64,000 bases of DNA from Vibrio splendidus (GCF_003345295.1 NZ_CP031055.1:682001-746000); one strand, 5' to 3'; shown: positions 35,916-45,158, counted from the first letter of the stretch. Translations and numbers: made by a program. Notes: generated by a model not told the origin, from the letters alone.

Positions 35916-36755
35916 ATGGTTATGGATAACAAAAAGCGTTCTAAAGAGAAAGCCGAATACAAGATCACAGAAGAACTCGGTGGCCTTGAAATCCTCAATG
36001 CAGAATATGAAAAGCAGAACTTCTCACGTCACAGCCATGAAGGTTACACTCTCGGTGTGATTGAGCAGGGTGCTCAGCGCTTCTATCGAACGGGAGGGCA
36101 TCATGTCGCGCCTCAAGATGCGATTATTTTGGTCAATGCCGACGAAGTTCATAGCGGTCACTCCGCCACTGAAGGTGGTTGGGCGTATCGTGCAATGTAT
36201 CCACTGCCAGAACAACTTGCCAAAATCACGCAGGAACTCAATCTGCCGAATTACGGGGCTCCTTACTTCCCTAGAGCGGTGGTTGAAGATCCTGAACTCG
36301 CCAATCAACTCAGATTAGTTTTCAACACGATTGATGAATCAGATAATCGCCTGCTAAGAGAAACCTTAATGTACGGGATGTTGGTTAAACTGATTAGCCG
36401 ACATGGTAAATCGAGCCTTAAACCTCAATTAGATGGAAAAACTCAACGGCAACTTATTCTAGTGAAAGAGTTTTTAGACGATTTTCCACAAGCGGATGTG
36501 TCATTAGAAGAATTGTCGAAGCTTGCGGCTTTAAGCCCATTTCACTTGGTGCGCTCCTTTCAAAAAGAATTTGGTCTTCCGCCACATGCATATCAAATTC
36601 AATCTCGACTCAGGCTTTCGCGTAAGTTGCTAAAGCAAGGGCATTCGATCTCGGACACTGCTCAAGAGTGTGGCTTTCACGATCAAAGCCATTTTCATCG
36701 ACATTTTAAGAAAGCCAACGGTTACACCCCAGGTCAGTATATTAAGATGCGCTGA
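35916..36755 (+). CDS. AraC-family regulator with cupin sensor domain
   Basis: A regulator of about 279 residues. The N-terminal cupin (about 15-150) has the H-x-H-x3-Y pattern RHSHEGYTLGVIEQG; the C-terminal AraC domain (about 175-279) has two helix-turn-helix units (LSKLAALSPFHLVRSFQKEFGLPPHAYQ and SDTAQECGFHDQSHFHRHFKKANGYTPGQY). It stands 107 bases upstream of azlC in the same direction, and AraC genes of this type commonly control neighbouring AzlCD or LysE exporters. Starts at 35916 and 35922 are both possible; AAGG sits 7 bases before the former. Confidence 0.85.
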   Translation: MVMDNKKRSKEKAEYKITEELGGLEILNAEYEKQNFSRHSHEGYTLGVIEQGAQRFYRTGGHHVAPQDAIILVNADEVHSGHSATEGGWAYRAMYPLPEQLAKITQELNLPNYGAPYFPRAVVEDPELANQLRLVFNTIDESDNRLLRETLMYGMLVKLISRHGKSSLKPQLDGKTQRQLILVKEFLDDFPQADVSLEELSKLAALSPFHLVRSFQKEFGLPPHAYQIQSRLRLSRKLLKQGHSISDTAQECGFHDQSHFHRHFKKANGYTPGQYIKMR

Positions 36756-36862
36756 TCTGATCGCTTTTAACTTTGTGCTTTGGCGATAAAGCAAATTTGT
36801 ACAATCGAATAAGTGAGTGCTCTTTTACAGTGGAAAACCAATGTAACGAGAACTAGGAAAAT

Positions 36863-37597
36863 ATGGATAACAACACAATGGATAAACGTACGCAGTTATG
36901 GAAAGGCGTTATGGCAGCGATGCCGTTAAGTATTGCCGTCATACCGTGGGGCATATTAGCGGGCTCGTATGCGATAGATGCTGGACTGAATCAGCTTCAA
37001 GCTCAGGCTATGTCTGCCATTTTATTTGCGGGTTCAGCTCAGCTGGTGGCTGCGGGTATGTTTAAAGCGGGCATTGGTTTAGGGACTATGTTGTTAACCA
37101 CGCTGTTTATTACGTCAAGACACTTTCTTTATAGTGTCTCTATGCGTGACAAAATTAGTCACCTTCCTGCACGTTGGCGTTTATTGCTTGGTTTTTGGCT
37201 CACTGATGAGTTGTTCGCGATTTGCAGTGGGCAATCCCAACAAGAGTTTAATCGTTGGTATGCCGCAGGCGTGGGCGGCGGATTTTACCTCGTTTGGAAT
37301 ATTGCCAGCTTTGTCGGCATTGTCGCAGGTAGTCAAATTCCATCACTTAACGAAATTGGCCTCGATTTCGCGGTCGCCGCAACTTTCATTGCTTTGGTTT
37401 TTCCTTTGATTCGAACACTGCCAACGGTGGTGTGTGTTGTGGTGTCATTGGTGACCTCTGTGGCAATGGCGGTCAATCAGGTTGAAGGAGGGCTAATGAT
37501 TGCTGCGATTTCAGGTATGTTGGCGGGCTTCATTAGTGAATCATTTGTTGAACGTAACAACGGTCAGAAACAAGCCAATGAAGGAGAGTCTGCATGA
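36863..37597 (+). CDS. azlC: AzlC-family branched-chain amino acid exporter, large subunit
   Basis: A 244-residue membrane protein with about seven helices: WKGVMAAMPLSIAVIPWGILAGSYA near 15, SAILFAGSAQLVAAGMFKAG near 50, and the TSRHFLYSVSMRDKI family motif near 85. With the small AzlD subunit it forms an exporter for branched-chain and other neutral amino acids (YgaZH in E. coli). AGGAAAAT precedes the start. It overlaps azlD by four bases (ATGA). Confidence 0.9.
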   Translation: MDNNTMDKRTQLWKGVMAAMPLSIAVIPWGILAGSYAIDAGLNQLQAQAMSAILFAGSAQLVAAGMFKAGIGLGTMLLTTLFITSRHFLYSVSMRDKISHLPARWRLLLGFWLTDELFAICSGQSQQEFNRWYAAGVGGGFYLVWNIASFVGIVAGSQIPSLNEIGLDFAVAATFIALVFPLIRTLPTVVCVVVSLVTSVAMAVNQVEGGLMIAAISGMLAGFISESFVERNNGQKQANEGESA

Positions 37598-37923
37598 TTT
37601 GGTTATCGATCGTACTCATGACAGCGATTGTTTTTTTCAGTCGATATGTGTTTCTAGAACCTACAATTCCTCTTCGGCTAAATAGCACAGCGAGGCGTCT
37701 ACTACGTTATTCAAGCCCTGCGGTATTAACGGCTATTTGGGGACCGATTGTATTCGCTCCTGAGCAATCATTCTGGCCAAGCCTCGAGAATCCATATTTG
37801 ATCGGTGCTCTTGTGACTGGGTTGTTGATATGGAAAACAGGCAATGTGCTGTTAACGATTGGAGTCAGTATGGCCGTGTTTTTGTTCTATAACTTAGTCG
37901 CAGTTGATTACCTTTTCTCTTGA
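37594..37923 (+). CDS. azlD: AzlD-family exporter, small subunit
   Basis: A 109-residue, four-helix membrane protein partnered with AzlC (IWLSIVLMTAIVFFSRYVFLEP; LLRYSSPAVLTAIWGPIVF). The ATGA overlap with azlC means the two subunits are translated together. Together with the upstream AraC gene this makes a regulator-exporter unit. Confidence 0.9.
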   Translation: MIWLSIVLMTAIVFFSRYVFLEPTIPLRLNSTARRLLRYSSPAVLTAIWGPIVFAPEQSFWPSLENPYLIGALVTGLLIWKTGNVLLTIGVSMAVFLFYNLVAVDYLFS

Positions 37924-37973
37924 GCTTCTACTTAGGTTTTATGTTTCTCCCATGATTTAAGGGCTGTATAGAT

Positions 37974-38279
37974 ATGATTACTTGTTATGTTCGATATGTG
38001 ATTGATCCTAAGAAAACAAAGGAGTTCGAAACCTACGCTAAAATGTGGATTCCTTTGGTCGCTAAATTTGGTGGCCAACACAATGGTTATTTCTTGCCGT
38101 CGGAAGGGGCGAGCAATATTGCTTTGGCATTGTTTTCCTTTGAAAGCTTGGCTGCCTATGAAGAGTATCGGATTAAATCGCTGAGCGATGCTGAGTGTAT
38201 TAAAGCGTTTGAATTTGCAGATGAAGTTGATTGCATCGTGAGTTATGAGCGAAGCTTTTTTAGACCTATTTTTGACTGA
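37974..38279 (+). CDS. NIPSNAP-family protein
   Basis: A 101-residue ferredoxin-like (dimeric alpha-beta barrel) protein: CYVRYVIDPKKTKEFETYAKMWIPLVAKFGG, then HNGYFLPSEGASNIALALFSFESLAAYEEYR. NIPSNAP proteins are small dimers of unknown role, sometimes enzymes. AAGGG precedes the ATG. It is 50 bases downstream of azlD and may share its transcript. Confidence 0.82.
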   Translation: MITCYVRYVIDPKKTKEFETYAKMWIPLVAKFGGQHNGYFLPSEGASNIALALFSFESLAAYEEYRIKSLSDAECIKAFEFADEVDCIVSYERSFFRPIFD

Positions 38280-38360
38280 TTGACCTTGCAACGTATGACA
38301 TGGTGGCATCTAATGTACCGATTCACTGTTTGTGTTTTAAGGTTCTGGTAAGGAGTTAGT

Positions 38361-39134
38361 TTGGCTAAGAAATATTATGTGGTTTGGAAAGGTCGTACAC
38401 CGGGTATTTTTACCACTTGGAATGAGTGTAAATCGCAAGTTGATGGCTTTGCTGGTGCGAGATACAAATCGTTTCCTACATTAGGTGAGGCTGAATCTGC
38501 TTTCGGTGGTAAAACGTCGTCTGCGTCAGGTTCTTCGGCTACAAAGCCAAGCTCTGCGGGTAAGGCGACTAAAGCGAAGGTTCCGCCTCTCTCTCAACAA
38601 CAAATCACTGATATGCCTTTTGATATCAAGATCTTTACTGATGGCGGTTGTGAGCCAAACCCAGGTGAAGCCGGTACAGGCTTAGCGGTGTACCTGAACA
38701 ACGATTTAACTGAGTTGTGGTATGGTCTTTATCAGCCAATGGGTACTAACAATACCGCCGAGCTACAAGGTTTGAAGCAAGCATTTATAATTGCAAAAGA
38801 GAAACTGCAAGCTGGCTTGTCTGTTGCGATTTATAGTGACTCAAAATACTCGATTGACTGTATTACTAAGTGGGCAACGGGCTGGGAGAAAAAAGGTTGG
38901 ACGAAGTCGGGTGGTGAAATCAAAAACCTCGATATCATCAAGCCAGCTTATGCGATGTACCAAGAGCTCGCTTCTCAAATCACTATCCACCATGTTAACG
39001 GTCATGTTGGTATTGAAGGTAATGAACTTGCAGACCGAATGTCTATCGTTGCGATTGCTTCTAAAGAACAAGATCTGAATCGATATACAGAGACAGACGA
39101 TCTTACTGAGATATTAGCGTTGCGAGCGGGTTAA
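38361..39134 (+). CDS. Ribonuclease H with N-terminal hybrid-binding (viroplasmin) domain
   Basis: A 257-residue type 1 RNase H of eukaryote-like build. Residues 3-48 form the RNA/DNA hybrid-binding domain (YYVVWKGRTPGIFTTWNEC ... YKSFPTLGEA); a Ser/Ala/Lys-rich linker follows, and residues 88-240 are the catalytic domain with D94 (FTDGG), E134 (NTAEL), D160 (YSDSKY) and D225 (NELADR). It cleaves RNA in RNA-DNA hybrids. The start is TTG with a perfect AAGGAG 5 bases away. It is extra to the standard rnhA, which is normally beside dnaQ. Confidence 0.9.
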   Translation: MAKKYYVVWKGRTPGIFTTWNECKSQVDGFAGARYKSFPTLGEAESAFGGKTSSASGSSATKPSSAGKATKAKVPPLSQQQITDMPFDIKIFTDGGCEPNPGEAGTGLAVYLNNDLTELWYGLYQPMGTNNTAELQGLKQAFIIAKEKLQAGLSVAIYSDSKYSIDCITKWATGWEKKGWTKSGGEIKNLDIIKPAYAMYQELASQITIHHVNGHVGIEGNELADRMSIVAIASKEQDLNRYTETDDLTEILALRAG

Positions 39135-39137
39135 GAA

Positions 39138-39197
39138 AGCTCGGCGAGCTGTTTTTTAATCACGGAAGCAAGTCTAGCCCTGCGTAGGGCTAGTTTT
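39138..39197 (+). terminator. Tandem terminators of the RNase H gene
   Basis: Two hairpins in a row: AGCTC-GGC-GAGCT followed by GTTTTTT (39138-39157), then a perfect 8-bp CTAGCCCT/AGGGCTAG stem with loop GCGT and TTTT (39174-39197). Confidence 0.75.
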
Positions 39198-39202
39198 ATC
39201 CA

Positions 39203-39255
39203 AACTAATACCATATTAAGCGTTACAGTGCGCATCAATGTAACGCTATGGTTTG
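39203..39255. repeat. Large intergenic inverted repeat
   Basis: A perfect 9-bp inverted repeat AGCGTTACA/TGTAACGCT (39219-39227 and 39239-39247), extended outward by CCAT/ATGG and CAAAC/GTTTG. It lies between two convergent genes. It might terminate the minus-strand glycosyltransferase gene, but lacks a T-run. Confidence 0.5.
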
Positions 39256-39321
39256 TGTCTTTCTCTTCTAATTTTTAGTTTCTAATTCATTTCACATCTA
39301 TCTGCGTGTTTTTAGATAGTC

Positions 39322-40467
39322 TTAAACTGGGTTTTCTATCCAATGAGACAGTTGTTGAGCTTGTTTAAGAGAGTTAAATCGCTTCTCTACTCTGGTTCTT
39401 GCCATCATTCCCATTTCTGTTTTGTCCTCGCTACTTAATTGCGCAAAACGCTCAATGCTTTCTCTTAACTCTTCGACGTTTTTTTCATTCACTAAAAATC
39501 CGGTATCAGGTGTGACAATTTCCTTACAGCCCATAATGTTGGTTGTAATCACGGGTGTCCCGACTGCCATGGCTTCTTTTAGTACTAACGGTCCAGTATC
39601 GACACAACCTGTTTCTGAAAAGCAGAAAGGAGCGACTAAACAATCGTAGCTCGGTAAGTGCTCTTTTACCCACCCATGAGGCTTTGAACCAAGAAAGCTG
39701 ACATTTCGAATTAGCCCTTGTTGTTCGACTTGCGCTTTTAACTGGGACTCTAGATCTCCAGTACCGACGATATCGAGATGAATGTCGAGAGGCTCGGCTA
39801 TGGGTGCCAAGGCATCAATGAGAAAGTGGATACCTTTTTGTTCAACTAATCTTCCAAGGAAAACAAAGCGAAGCTGCTTGGTTTCAGTCTTTGGGTGTAG
39901 TTGAAATTGCTTGGTATTTACACCGCAATGCAGGAGCTTAATATTACCTTTTGCCATGTGATTAAAGTCGGTGAGCATGTCTTTACAGACCGCGACCACA
40001 AAATCGCTCGATGTAATCTTATGTTCAATATCGTAAGCGAATTCGTAAACATCATGGCCATGGGCGACAAACGAGCAAGTGATGTTGAGAAGCTTAGCGG
40101 CGACAATAGCGTGGGCAGTGGTGTGTTGGCAGAAGTGAGCATGGACATGGTTAACGTCTTTTTCTGCGAGTTGTAACGCCAACTTAAATCCATAAGCGAA
40201 AAGTGACTTCTTCGGCATGCTAGTTTGCTTAGATACAAACGAAAGCGCTTTGACAAAACCCACCCAGTTGATGCTAGTTATCTTGCCCGCCCGAACATCC
40301 TTGCCAATTTTCACAATGTCATAGTCGAAATCTTTTTCACTTTCTTCTACTTCGAATGCCATTACGCATACCTGATGCCCACACGCTTTCACGGAGTCGA
40401 CTTCTGTCTGAATGAATGTCTCGCTCAGTACAGGGTAGGTAGGCGCTACAAATGCTACTTTTTTCAT
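39322..40467 (-). CDS. Glycosyltransferase family 4
   Basis: A 381-residue GT-B fold glycosyltransferase. The N-terminal acceptor half opens with KKVAFVAPTYPVLSETFIQ; the C-terminal donor half has FVFLGRLVEQKGIHFLIDAL near 205 and the E-x7-E region VLKEAMAVGTPVITTN near 300. Retaining enzymes of this class build polysaccharide or lipid-linked glycans from nucleotide sugars at the inner membrane. The frame extends to 40491, but ATG at 40467 follows AAGGAG at 7 bases. It is divergent from a GT2 and a flippase gene, so probably belongs to one glycan patch. Confidence 0.85.
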   Translation of the reverse strand: MKKVAFVAPTYPVLSETFIQTEVDSVKACGHQVCVMAFEVEESEKDFDYDIVKIGKDVRAGKITSINWVGFVKALSFVSKQTSMPKKSLFAYGFKLALQLAEKDVNHVHAHFCQHTTAHAIVAAKLLNITCSFVAHGHDVYEFAYDIEHKITSSDFVVAVCKDMLTDFNHMAKGNIKLLHCGVNTKQFQLHPKTETKQLRFVFLGRLVEQKGIHFLIDALAPIAEPLDIHLDIVGTGDLESQLKAQVEQQGLIRNVSFLGSKPHGWVKEHLPSYDCLVAPFCFSETGCVDTGPLVLKEAMAVGTPVITTNIMGCKEIVTPDTGFLVNEKNVEELRESIERFAQLSSEDKTEMGMMARTRVEKRFNSLKQAQQLSHWIENPV

Positions 40468-40761
40468 TTTTATGCTCCTTTTACTGGCCACTAAAATGGA
40501 TTAAGCAAGATACGAACCAAGATGAAAGGGTGTTTTTTCGGCGCTTTTTAATGGTTTTCTTGTGGTTATCGTTAGGTTGCTACTGGTTTTCTCAAAATGG
40601 CATTCAAATTGGAAATTTGAGTATTTCTGCAGACTGCGCTTGGTCGTCATTTTGCGAACAAGCACGTAGGCTGCTGATATAAAGCCAGTTTAATAGTGAG
40701 GAATGCTCGGCACAGGATATGCAGAAGTAGCTGTACAACGTATAAATTTGAGAGCGTCACT

Positions 40762-41688
40762 ATGGCTAAAGTTAGTATTGTTATTCCTACTTATAATTGT
40801 TTGGACTATCTTCCGAAGGCAATCGGCAGCGTACTCAAACAGACTCATCAAGATATCGAATTAATCATTATTGACGATAACAGCAATGATGGAACGTCAA
40901 CTTATCTCGCATCCATACACGACGAACGTATAGTTAAAATAGCGACTCTGGGTGTAGGTGCACCTCAAGCCAGAAACCTAGGGATTGAAAGGGCGACTGG
41001 TGAATTCATCGCTTTTTTAGATGCTGACGATTTCTGGTATCCAGAGAAAATCGAGCGACAGATCGAGTTCCATCAACGAAACCCTGAGTTGGCGATGAGT
41101 TTTACCAATTACGAACATCTCACTGAAGACTACCAAGTGATTATCGACTGCTTTAGCTATTGGTCACAGTTCCAAGAGAAAGATGAGTTGTTCTTCAATA
41201 TTGAAAAGCCACTAGAGTTCATTATTGAAAACAACGTGATTGGTACATCGACAGTGATGGTTAGAGCTGATGTGTTCTCTCAAACAGACAGTTTTAATGC
41301 TGATATAAAGTATGGGGAAGATTGGGAGTTATGGCTTCGACTCAGTGAGAATCATCAGATTGGTGTGCTGAATTCAGTGCAGGTTGGTTATTTAATGAGG
41401 TCGAGTTCTGTCACTCAAACTGAAAGCTTCAAATTGAGGAATTTGCAGTCTATAGAGACTATTCTTCAGCGTTACCAAAATGGCAGTGAACGTTGGAACC
41501 TGCCTTCTTCTAGCTTTAAAATCGCAAAGGCGAGAATACTAGAAGGCTACGCTGATTATTATCGAAGTCTACACCACAACAAACAGGCGGTTGCTTATAG
41601 CTTTCGATCTTTGGTTATGGCCCCTCAAAAGCGAACGTTACGACACCTAATCGGTGATTGTAAGAGTTTCCTAACACCCGCATGGTAA
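40762..41688 (+). CDS. Glycosyltransferase family 2
   Basis: A 308-residue GT-A glycosyltransferase. The start VSIVIPTYNCLDYLPKAIGSVLKQ and the nucleotide-sugar DxD motif (LDADDFW near 90) are clear, with a catalytic GEDWELWLRL region near 180. The frame is open from 40696, but ATG at 40762 opens the conserved domain. The flippase gene follows after 16 bases. The 294-bp gap to the divergent GT4 has no convincing gene. Confidence 0.85.
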   Translation: MAKVSIVIPTYNCLDYLPKAIGSVLKQTHQDIELIIIDDNSNDGTSTYLASIHDERIVKIATLGVGAPQARNLGIERATGEFIAFLDADDFWYPEKIERQIEFHQRNPELAMSFTNYEHLTEDYQVIIDCFSYWSQFQEKDELFFNIEKPLEFIIENNVIGTSTVMVRADVFSQTDSFNADIKYGEDWELWLRLSENHQIGVLNSVQVGYLMRSSSVTQTESFKLRNLQSIETILQRYQNGSERWNLPSSSFKIAKARILEGYADYYRSLHHNKQAVAYSFRSLVMAPQKRTLRHLIGDCKSFLTPAW

Positions 41689-41704
41689 GGAACAGGTGAT
41701 TGCT

Positions 41705-43141
41705 ATGGGGTCTTTAAAACAGTCAGCCTATTACGCCATTGGTATTGTGATGATGAAAGGAATATCACTAGTGATGATTCCTTACATTACTCACAAAATG
41801 ACGCTAGCAGAATACGGTTCTCTAGAAGCGATTGTTTTGTTAGCCGATATTGGAACGATATTGTTTAGCTTTGGTATCGTTGAGGCAATGTACCGTTATG
41901 TGGGCGTGGCTGATGGCGATGAAAAACGGGAACTCATCTCGAACTGTTTTACGTTAAGTGTTTTGGTGTGTGTACTAGGAGGGTTATTAATTGCGCTCAG
42001 TATGCCGTTGTTACTCTTAATGTTGCCCGTCGAATTTCAACCCTACCAAATTTTACTACTGCTTATTCCTACGATGCTTGATGGGGCAATCTCTATTCCT
42101 CTTACCCTAATGCGAATGAACGCGATGGCGAAGCGATTCTGCTTGCTTAATGTATTGAAAGCGGGTGCTCAAGCCTTCATGACTTTTGCGCTGCTTGAGG
42201 CCGGATATGGTATTGACGGTGTGTTGATTTCGGCTGCAGTCTCTAGTGTGCTGCTAATGATCTGTTTAGTCCGCTATCAATGGCAAGAGATGGGAACATT
42301 TGGTTGTTTTAAATACTCCACTAAGATCTTGAAGTTTGGGTTACCCGCTTTGGTCGGGGGGGCATCAATGTACATGATCACGGGTTTAGATCGTTGGGTC
42401 ATGGCAAGTTTCGTTGGAGTCGAAGAGCTGGCGATTTATGCAGTCAGTGGTAAATTTGCGTTGATTCTCGGATTGTTATTACAACCCTATGCACTTTGGT
42501 GGTTCCCAAACCGTGTCGCCATTCTTCAACAAACAGGCGGCAGTAAACATTGTGCTGATAAAGCCTTAGTCGGCGTTAATTTTGCCATCGTATTGGGTGC
42601 TTTGATGATTCTAACTGTTCCAGGTTTTATCGCTTTAATTTTGCCAAGTAGCTATCAATATGCGGGTACGATTGTTGTCGCATTGCTTGCCATTAGTGTT
42701 ATCAAGAACGCAGGTGACTATTTGAATCTTGGCTGTTTCAGTGGAAACTCAAGTCAATCACAAATGTGGATTCAAGGCGGATGCGCGATCTTGGCCGCTA
42801 TTGGTTATGTCACCGTGACGCCCATTTATGGCGTGTGGGGTGTTATTGTTGTTCTCTGTGGCACTTACATATTGCGATTACTACTTTTATATTTCGTTAG
42901 TCAAACAATGGAGCCGTTACCTTATCAGCACAGTAAGTGGATTGTAGCGCTCAGTATTGCGGTAGTTGCGGTCACTTGTGATCGATTGCTCGGGTTGGTG
43001 CTCGTTGATGTTCATGACTTTATTTTAGGAAGCTTTATGGCAGTGATGACGCTTGTGGCCTTTATTAAATACTCGGTCATCATGATCCCTCAGGCGGTAC
43101 TTGATAGGTTCACGTCAAACAAACCTTCACAGGTAAGTTGA
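41705..43141 (+). CDS. Oligosaccharide flippase (Wzx-like, MATE/MOP superfamily)
   Basis: A 478-residue membrane protein with about 12-14 helices: GSLKQSAYYAIGIVMMKGISLVMIPYITHKMTLAEYGSLEAI at the start, GLDRWVMASFVGVEELAIYAVSGKFA near 235, and a second half of similar repeats. It should move lipid-linked oligosaccharide across the inner membrane. GTG at 41696 is an alternative start; ATG at 41705 has ACAGG before it. With the two glycosyltransferases it suggests a small surface-glycan locus that is incomplete in the window (no polymerase or initiating transferase seen). Confidence 0.85.
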   Translation: MGSLKQSAYYAIGIVMMKGISLVMIPYITHKMTLAEYGSLEAIVLLADIGTILFSFGIVEAMYRYVGVADGDEKRELISNCFTLSVLVCVLGGLLIALSMPLLLLMLPVEFQPYQILLLLIPTMLDGAISIPLTLMRMNAMAKRFCLLNVLKAGAQAFMTFALLEAGYGIDGVLISAAVSSVLLMICLVRYQWQEMGTFGCFKYSTKILKFGLPALVGGASMYMITGLDRWVMASFVGVEELAIYAVSGKFALILGLLLQPYALWWFPNRVAILQQTGGSKHCADKALVGVNFAIVLGALMILTVPGFIALILPSSYQYAGTIVVALLAISVIKNAGDYLNLGCFSGNSSQSQMWIQGGCAILAAIGYVTVTPIYGVWGVIVVLCGTYILRLLLLYFVSQTMEPLPYQHSKWIVALSIAVVAVTCDRLLGLVLVDVHDFILGSFMAVMTLVAFIKYSVIMIPQAVLDRFTSNKPSQVS

Positions 43142-43169
43142 TATTACCTCCTATTCAGAACTTGAATGT

Positions 43170-43205
43170 TTCTAAGTCAGTGAATCAAAAGTCTTAGAAG
43201 TTTTA
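43170..43205 (+). terminator. Possible terminator after the flippase gene
   Basis: A 7-bp stem TTCTAAG/CTTAGAA with a 16-base loop is followed by GTTTTAAAT. The stem is AT-rich, so the call is weak. Confidence 0.35.
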
Positions 43206-43280
43206 AATAAAACACTGTTCATAATGTTTATGATTAGATAGTATTTATAGGTTTGATGAATATTAACTATGGAAAGAATT

Positions 43281-43598
43281 ATGAATAAGTGGATTGTACT
43301 TTCAGCTCTGTTTTCGACCTTCTCTTACGGTGCCTTTGACCTTTCTAACTCTGATTTATCAGCGGGAGACTTTGATGTACCAGAAGCCATCTCGTTGGAA
43401 CAACAAAACATCGTATGTGAAAGTGTTGTTTGTAATTCTGTCTCTGAACCTAAATCTGTTCCGGTTGTTGGCGACGTACCTGAACGCGAGCCGAATCAAA
43501 CGTTAGAAACTCTCGCGAGTGCGATTTATATCGTCGGTGAGATTGGGGTTGCGGAAAACCTGTCGACTCCAGAATACGAGCAATTCTTCGAAAACTAA
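43281..43598 (+). CDS. Small secreted protein, function unknown
   Basis: A 105-residue product. Residues 1-17 look like a signal peptide (MNKWIVLSALFSTFSYG, cleavage before AFDLS). The mature part is acidic, with two nearby cysteines (IVCESVVCNSV, C-x4-C) and Pro-rich segment (PKSVPVVGDVPEREPN). No family is recognised. The start is set by GGAAAGAATT before ATG 43281. It follows the glycan genes but is preceded by a possible terminator. Confidence 0.65.
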   Translation: MNKWIVLSALFSTFSYGAFDLSNSDLSAGDFDVPEAISLEQQNIVCESVVCNSVSEPKSVPVVGDVPEREPNQTLETLASAIYIVGEIGVAENLSTPEYEQFFEN

Positions 43599-43729
43599 TT
43601 CAAGGGGTGTGGCAGAGTATTGGCACAGCTTTCAAGTGTTACTATAAAAGATTTCAAATGCTGTTATAAAAGGTAATATTGCGGTTAAACGATTCAATAA
43701 CCTTGGCATATTGTAACTAGGAAGCCCCA

Positions 43730-44344
43730 ATGGAAATATGGAAGTTGCTGCTGTTTATCCCTGCTTGTTTTGCGCTCAACATGACGCCAGGCCCAAACAA
43801 TTTGTTATCAATGAACAACGCTCGCTGTTATGGATTTCAAGCTGCTTTAGTTGCTGGGTTAGGAAGAATTGCTGCCTTTTCTGGCATGATCGCGTTAGCT
43901 GCATCGGGCTTAGCCGTTGTGCTTTATACTTCTGAAACCTTGTTCTTTCTCATCAAGCTGTTTGGCGCCATGTATTTATTGTGGATTGCGTTTAACTTAT
44001 GGCGCTCACAAGCCAGCCCTATTGTTGGAATTGATCGTAACAAAAATTGGTTCGGCCTAGTCAAACAAGAGTTTACACTCGCAGCTGGCAACCCTAAAGC
44101 CATTCTTATCTTCACCGCATTCCTTCCTCAATTTGTCGATGTTTCAGCGAACGTAAATGCTCAATTCTTTGTTTTAGGAAGCACGTTCCTTGTGTTAGAA
44201 ATGCTCGCTATTTCTATCTATGCTGCTTTTGGCTTATATCTACGAAATTGGTTTTCAAAACCTCAAATGGCCAAGCGCTTCAATAAAGCCTGCTCTGTGT
44301 TTCTTGCTCTATCTGGTGCGAATTTGTTAGTGAGCCGTCAGTAG
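43730..44344 (+). CDS. LysE/RhtB-family amino acid exporter
   Basis: A 204-residue, six-helix membrane protein. The signature NMTPGPNNLLSMNNARCYGFQAALVAGLGRIAAF is that of the LysE/RhtB family near residues 18-50, with GNPKAILIFTAFLPQFVD near 120. It exports amino acids or homoserine lactone-like compounds; the substrate is not determinable. AGGAAG precedes the ATG. Confidence 0.88.
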   Translation: MEIWKLLLFIPACFALNMTPGPNNLLSMNNARCYGFQAALVAGLGRIAAFSGMIALAASGLAVVLYTSETLFFLIKLFGAMYLLWIAFNLWRSQASPIVGIDRNKNWFGLVKQEFTLAAGNPKAILIFTAFLPQFVDVSANVNAQFFVLGSTFLVLEMLAISIYAAFGLYLRNWFSKPQMAKRFNKACSVFLALSGANLLVSRQ

Positions 44345-44381
44345 GGTTCGTTCTGCTGTTTACACGGATAGAAGGAATGCG

Positions 44382-45158
44382 ATGAGTAATCAAGACCTTT
44401 CACAAATGGGCGCTGCGCAGGTTTCTTTAACTGAGCGTAATGGCTTTCCTTGTATACATAAACAAGGGGCTGGCGAGGTTGAAGTCGCTTTTTACCAACA
44501 CGCAGCGCAGCATCTTGATGGAGTGAATACGCCTCAACTTCTTGCGGTCGATGGTTGTGATCTTTTTCTCGAATACATTCCTAATTCGGTTTGTCTTGCC
44601 GAGCTACAAACGACAAATGATGTGTTTCAGCAGCTCGCTAGTCTTCACTGTTCTCAATATCGACCAACATTTGAAGTTAAGCGCCATCAATGGAGTTTAG
44701 ATGACACCACGGCGGCTTTATCTTCCCTACAATTGCCTCAAGTTACGCAAGACAGTCTTAAGTATATTCAATCGCAGAGTGATGCGATTTTTAACCATGA
44801 CACGTTAATTTCGGGTGACTCCAATGAAGGGAATTGGGGGAGAAGAGATAACGATCAGCTCGTGTTATTTGATTGGGAGCGTTTTGGTTTTGGCAGCCCT
44901 GCGATAGATTTGGCACCACTCGTTTCGCGAATGGGTTCCTTGTCTGATTATGAGCGCATTGTTGATCGGTATCTTTGCCATAACACCTTGATTCCGCGTG
45001 AAGATTTAATAAAGCAATTGATCATGGCTAAAAGCTGGATCGTAGTCGAAGTCACGAATATATTAGTCACGCGTAACAACCCTGAAGCTTCGAAATACAT
45101 CAATTGGTTTAGAGAGCAATTGCCAACTTGGCTGGCTTCAGTTGAAGGCAGATTGTAG
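44382..45158 (+). CDS. Aminoglycoside phosphotransferase-fold kinase (APH family)
   Basis: A 258-residue protein-kinase-like small-molecule kinase. The Brenner-type loop is SGDSNEGNW near 145 (usual form H-G-D-x4-N; His is replaced by Ser) and the metal Asp is in LVLFDWERFGFGSPAIDLAPL near 165. The N-terminal lobe is short. Members phosphorylate aminoglycosides, choline, homoserine or sugars; nothing here points to resistance. It is 37 bases from the LysE gene and 38 from the GNAT gene, so probably one transcript. Confidence 0.8.
   Translation: MSNQDLSQMGAAQVSLTERNGFPCIHKQGAGEVEVAFYQHAAQHLDGVNTPQLLAVDGCDLFLEYIPNSVCLAELQTTNDVFQQLASLHCSQYRPTFEVKRHQWSLDDTTAALSSLQLPQVTQDSLKYIQSQSDAIFNHDTLISGDSNEGNWGRRDNDQLVLFDWERFGFGSPAIDLAPLVSRMGSLSDYERIVDRYLCHNTLIPREDLIKQLIMAKSWIVVEVTNILVTRNNPEASKYINWFREQLPTWLASVEGRL

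Noticed and set aside
40492..40761. A 76-codon ORF (from 40452) between the GT4 and GT2 genes
   Set aside because: Its start lies inside the GT4 ribosome-binding region on the opposite strand, no ribosome-binding site precedes it, and no family is recognised.
44382..45158. APH-fold kinase as an aminoglycoside-resistance gene
   Set aside because: The catalytic loop has Ser for the usual His and the context is metabolic; resistance is not supported.
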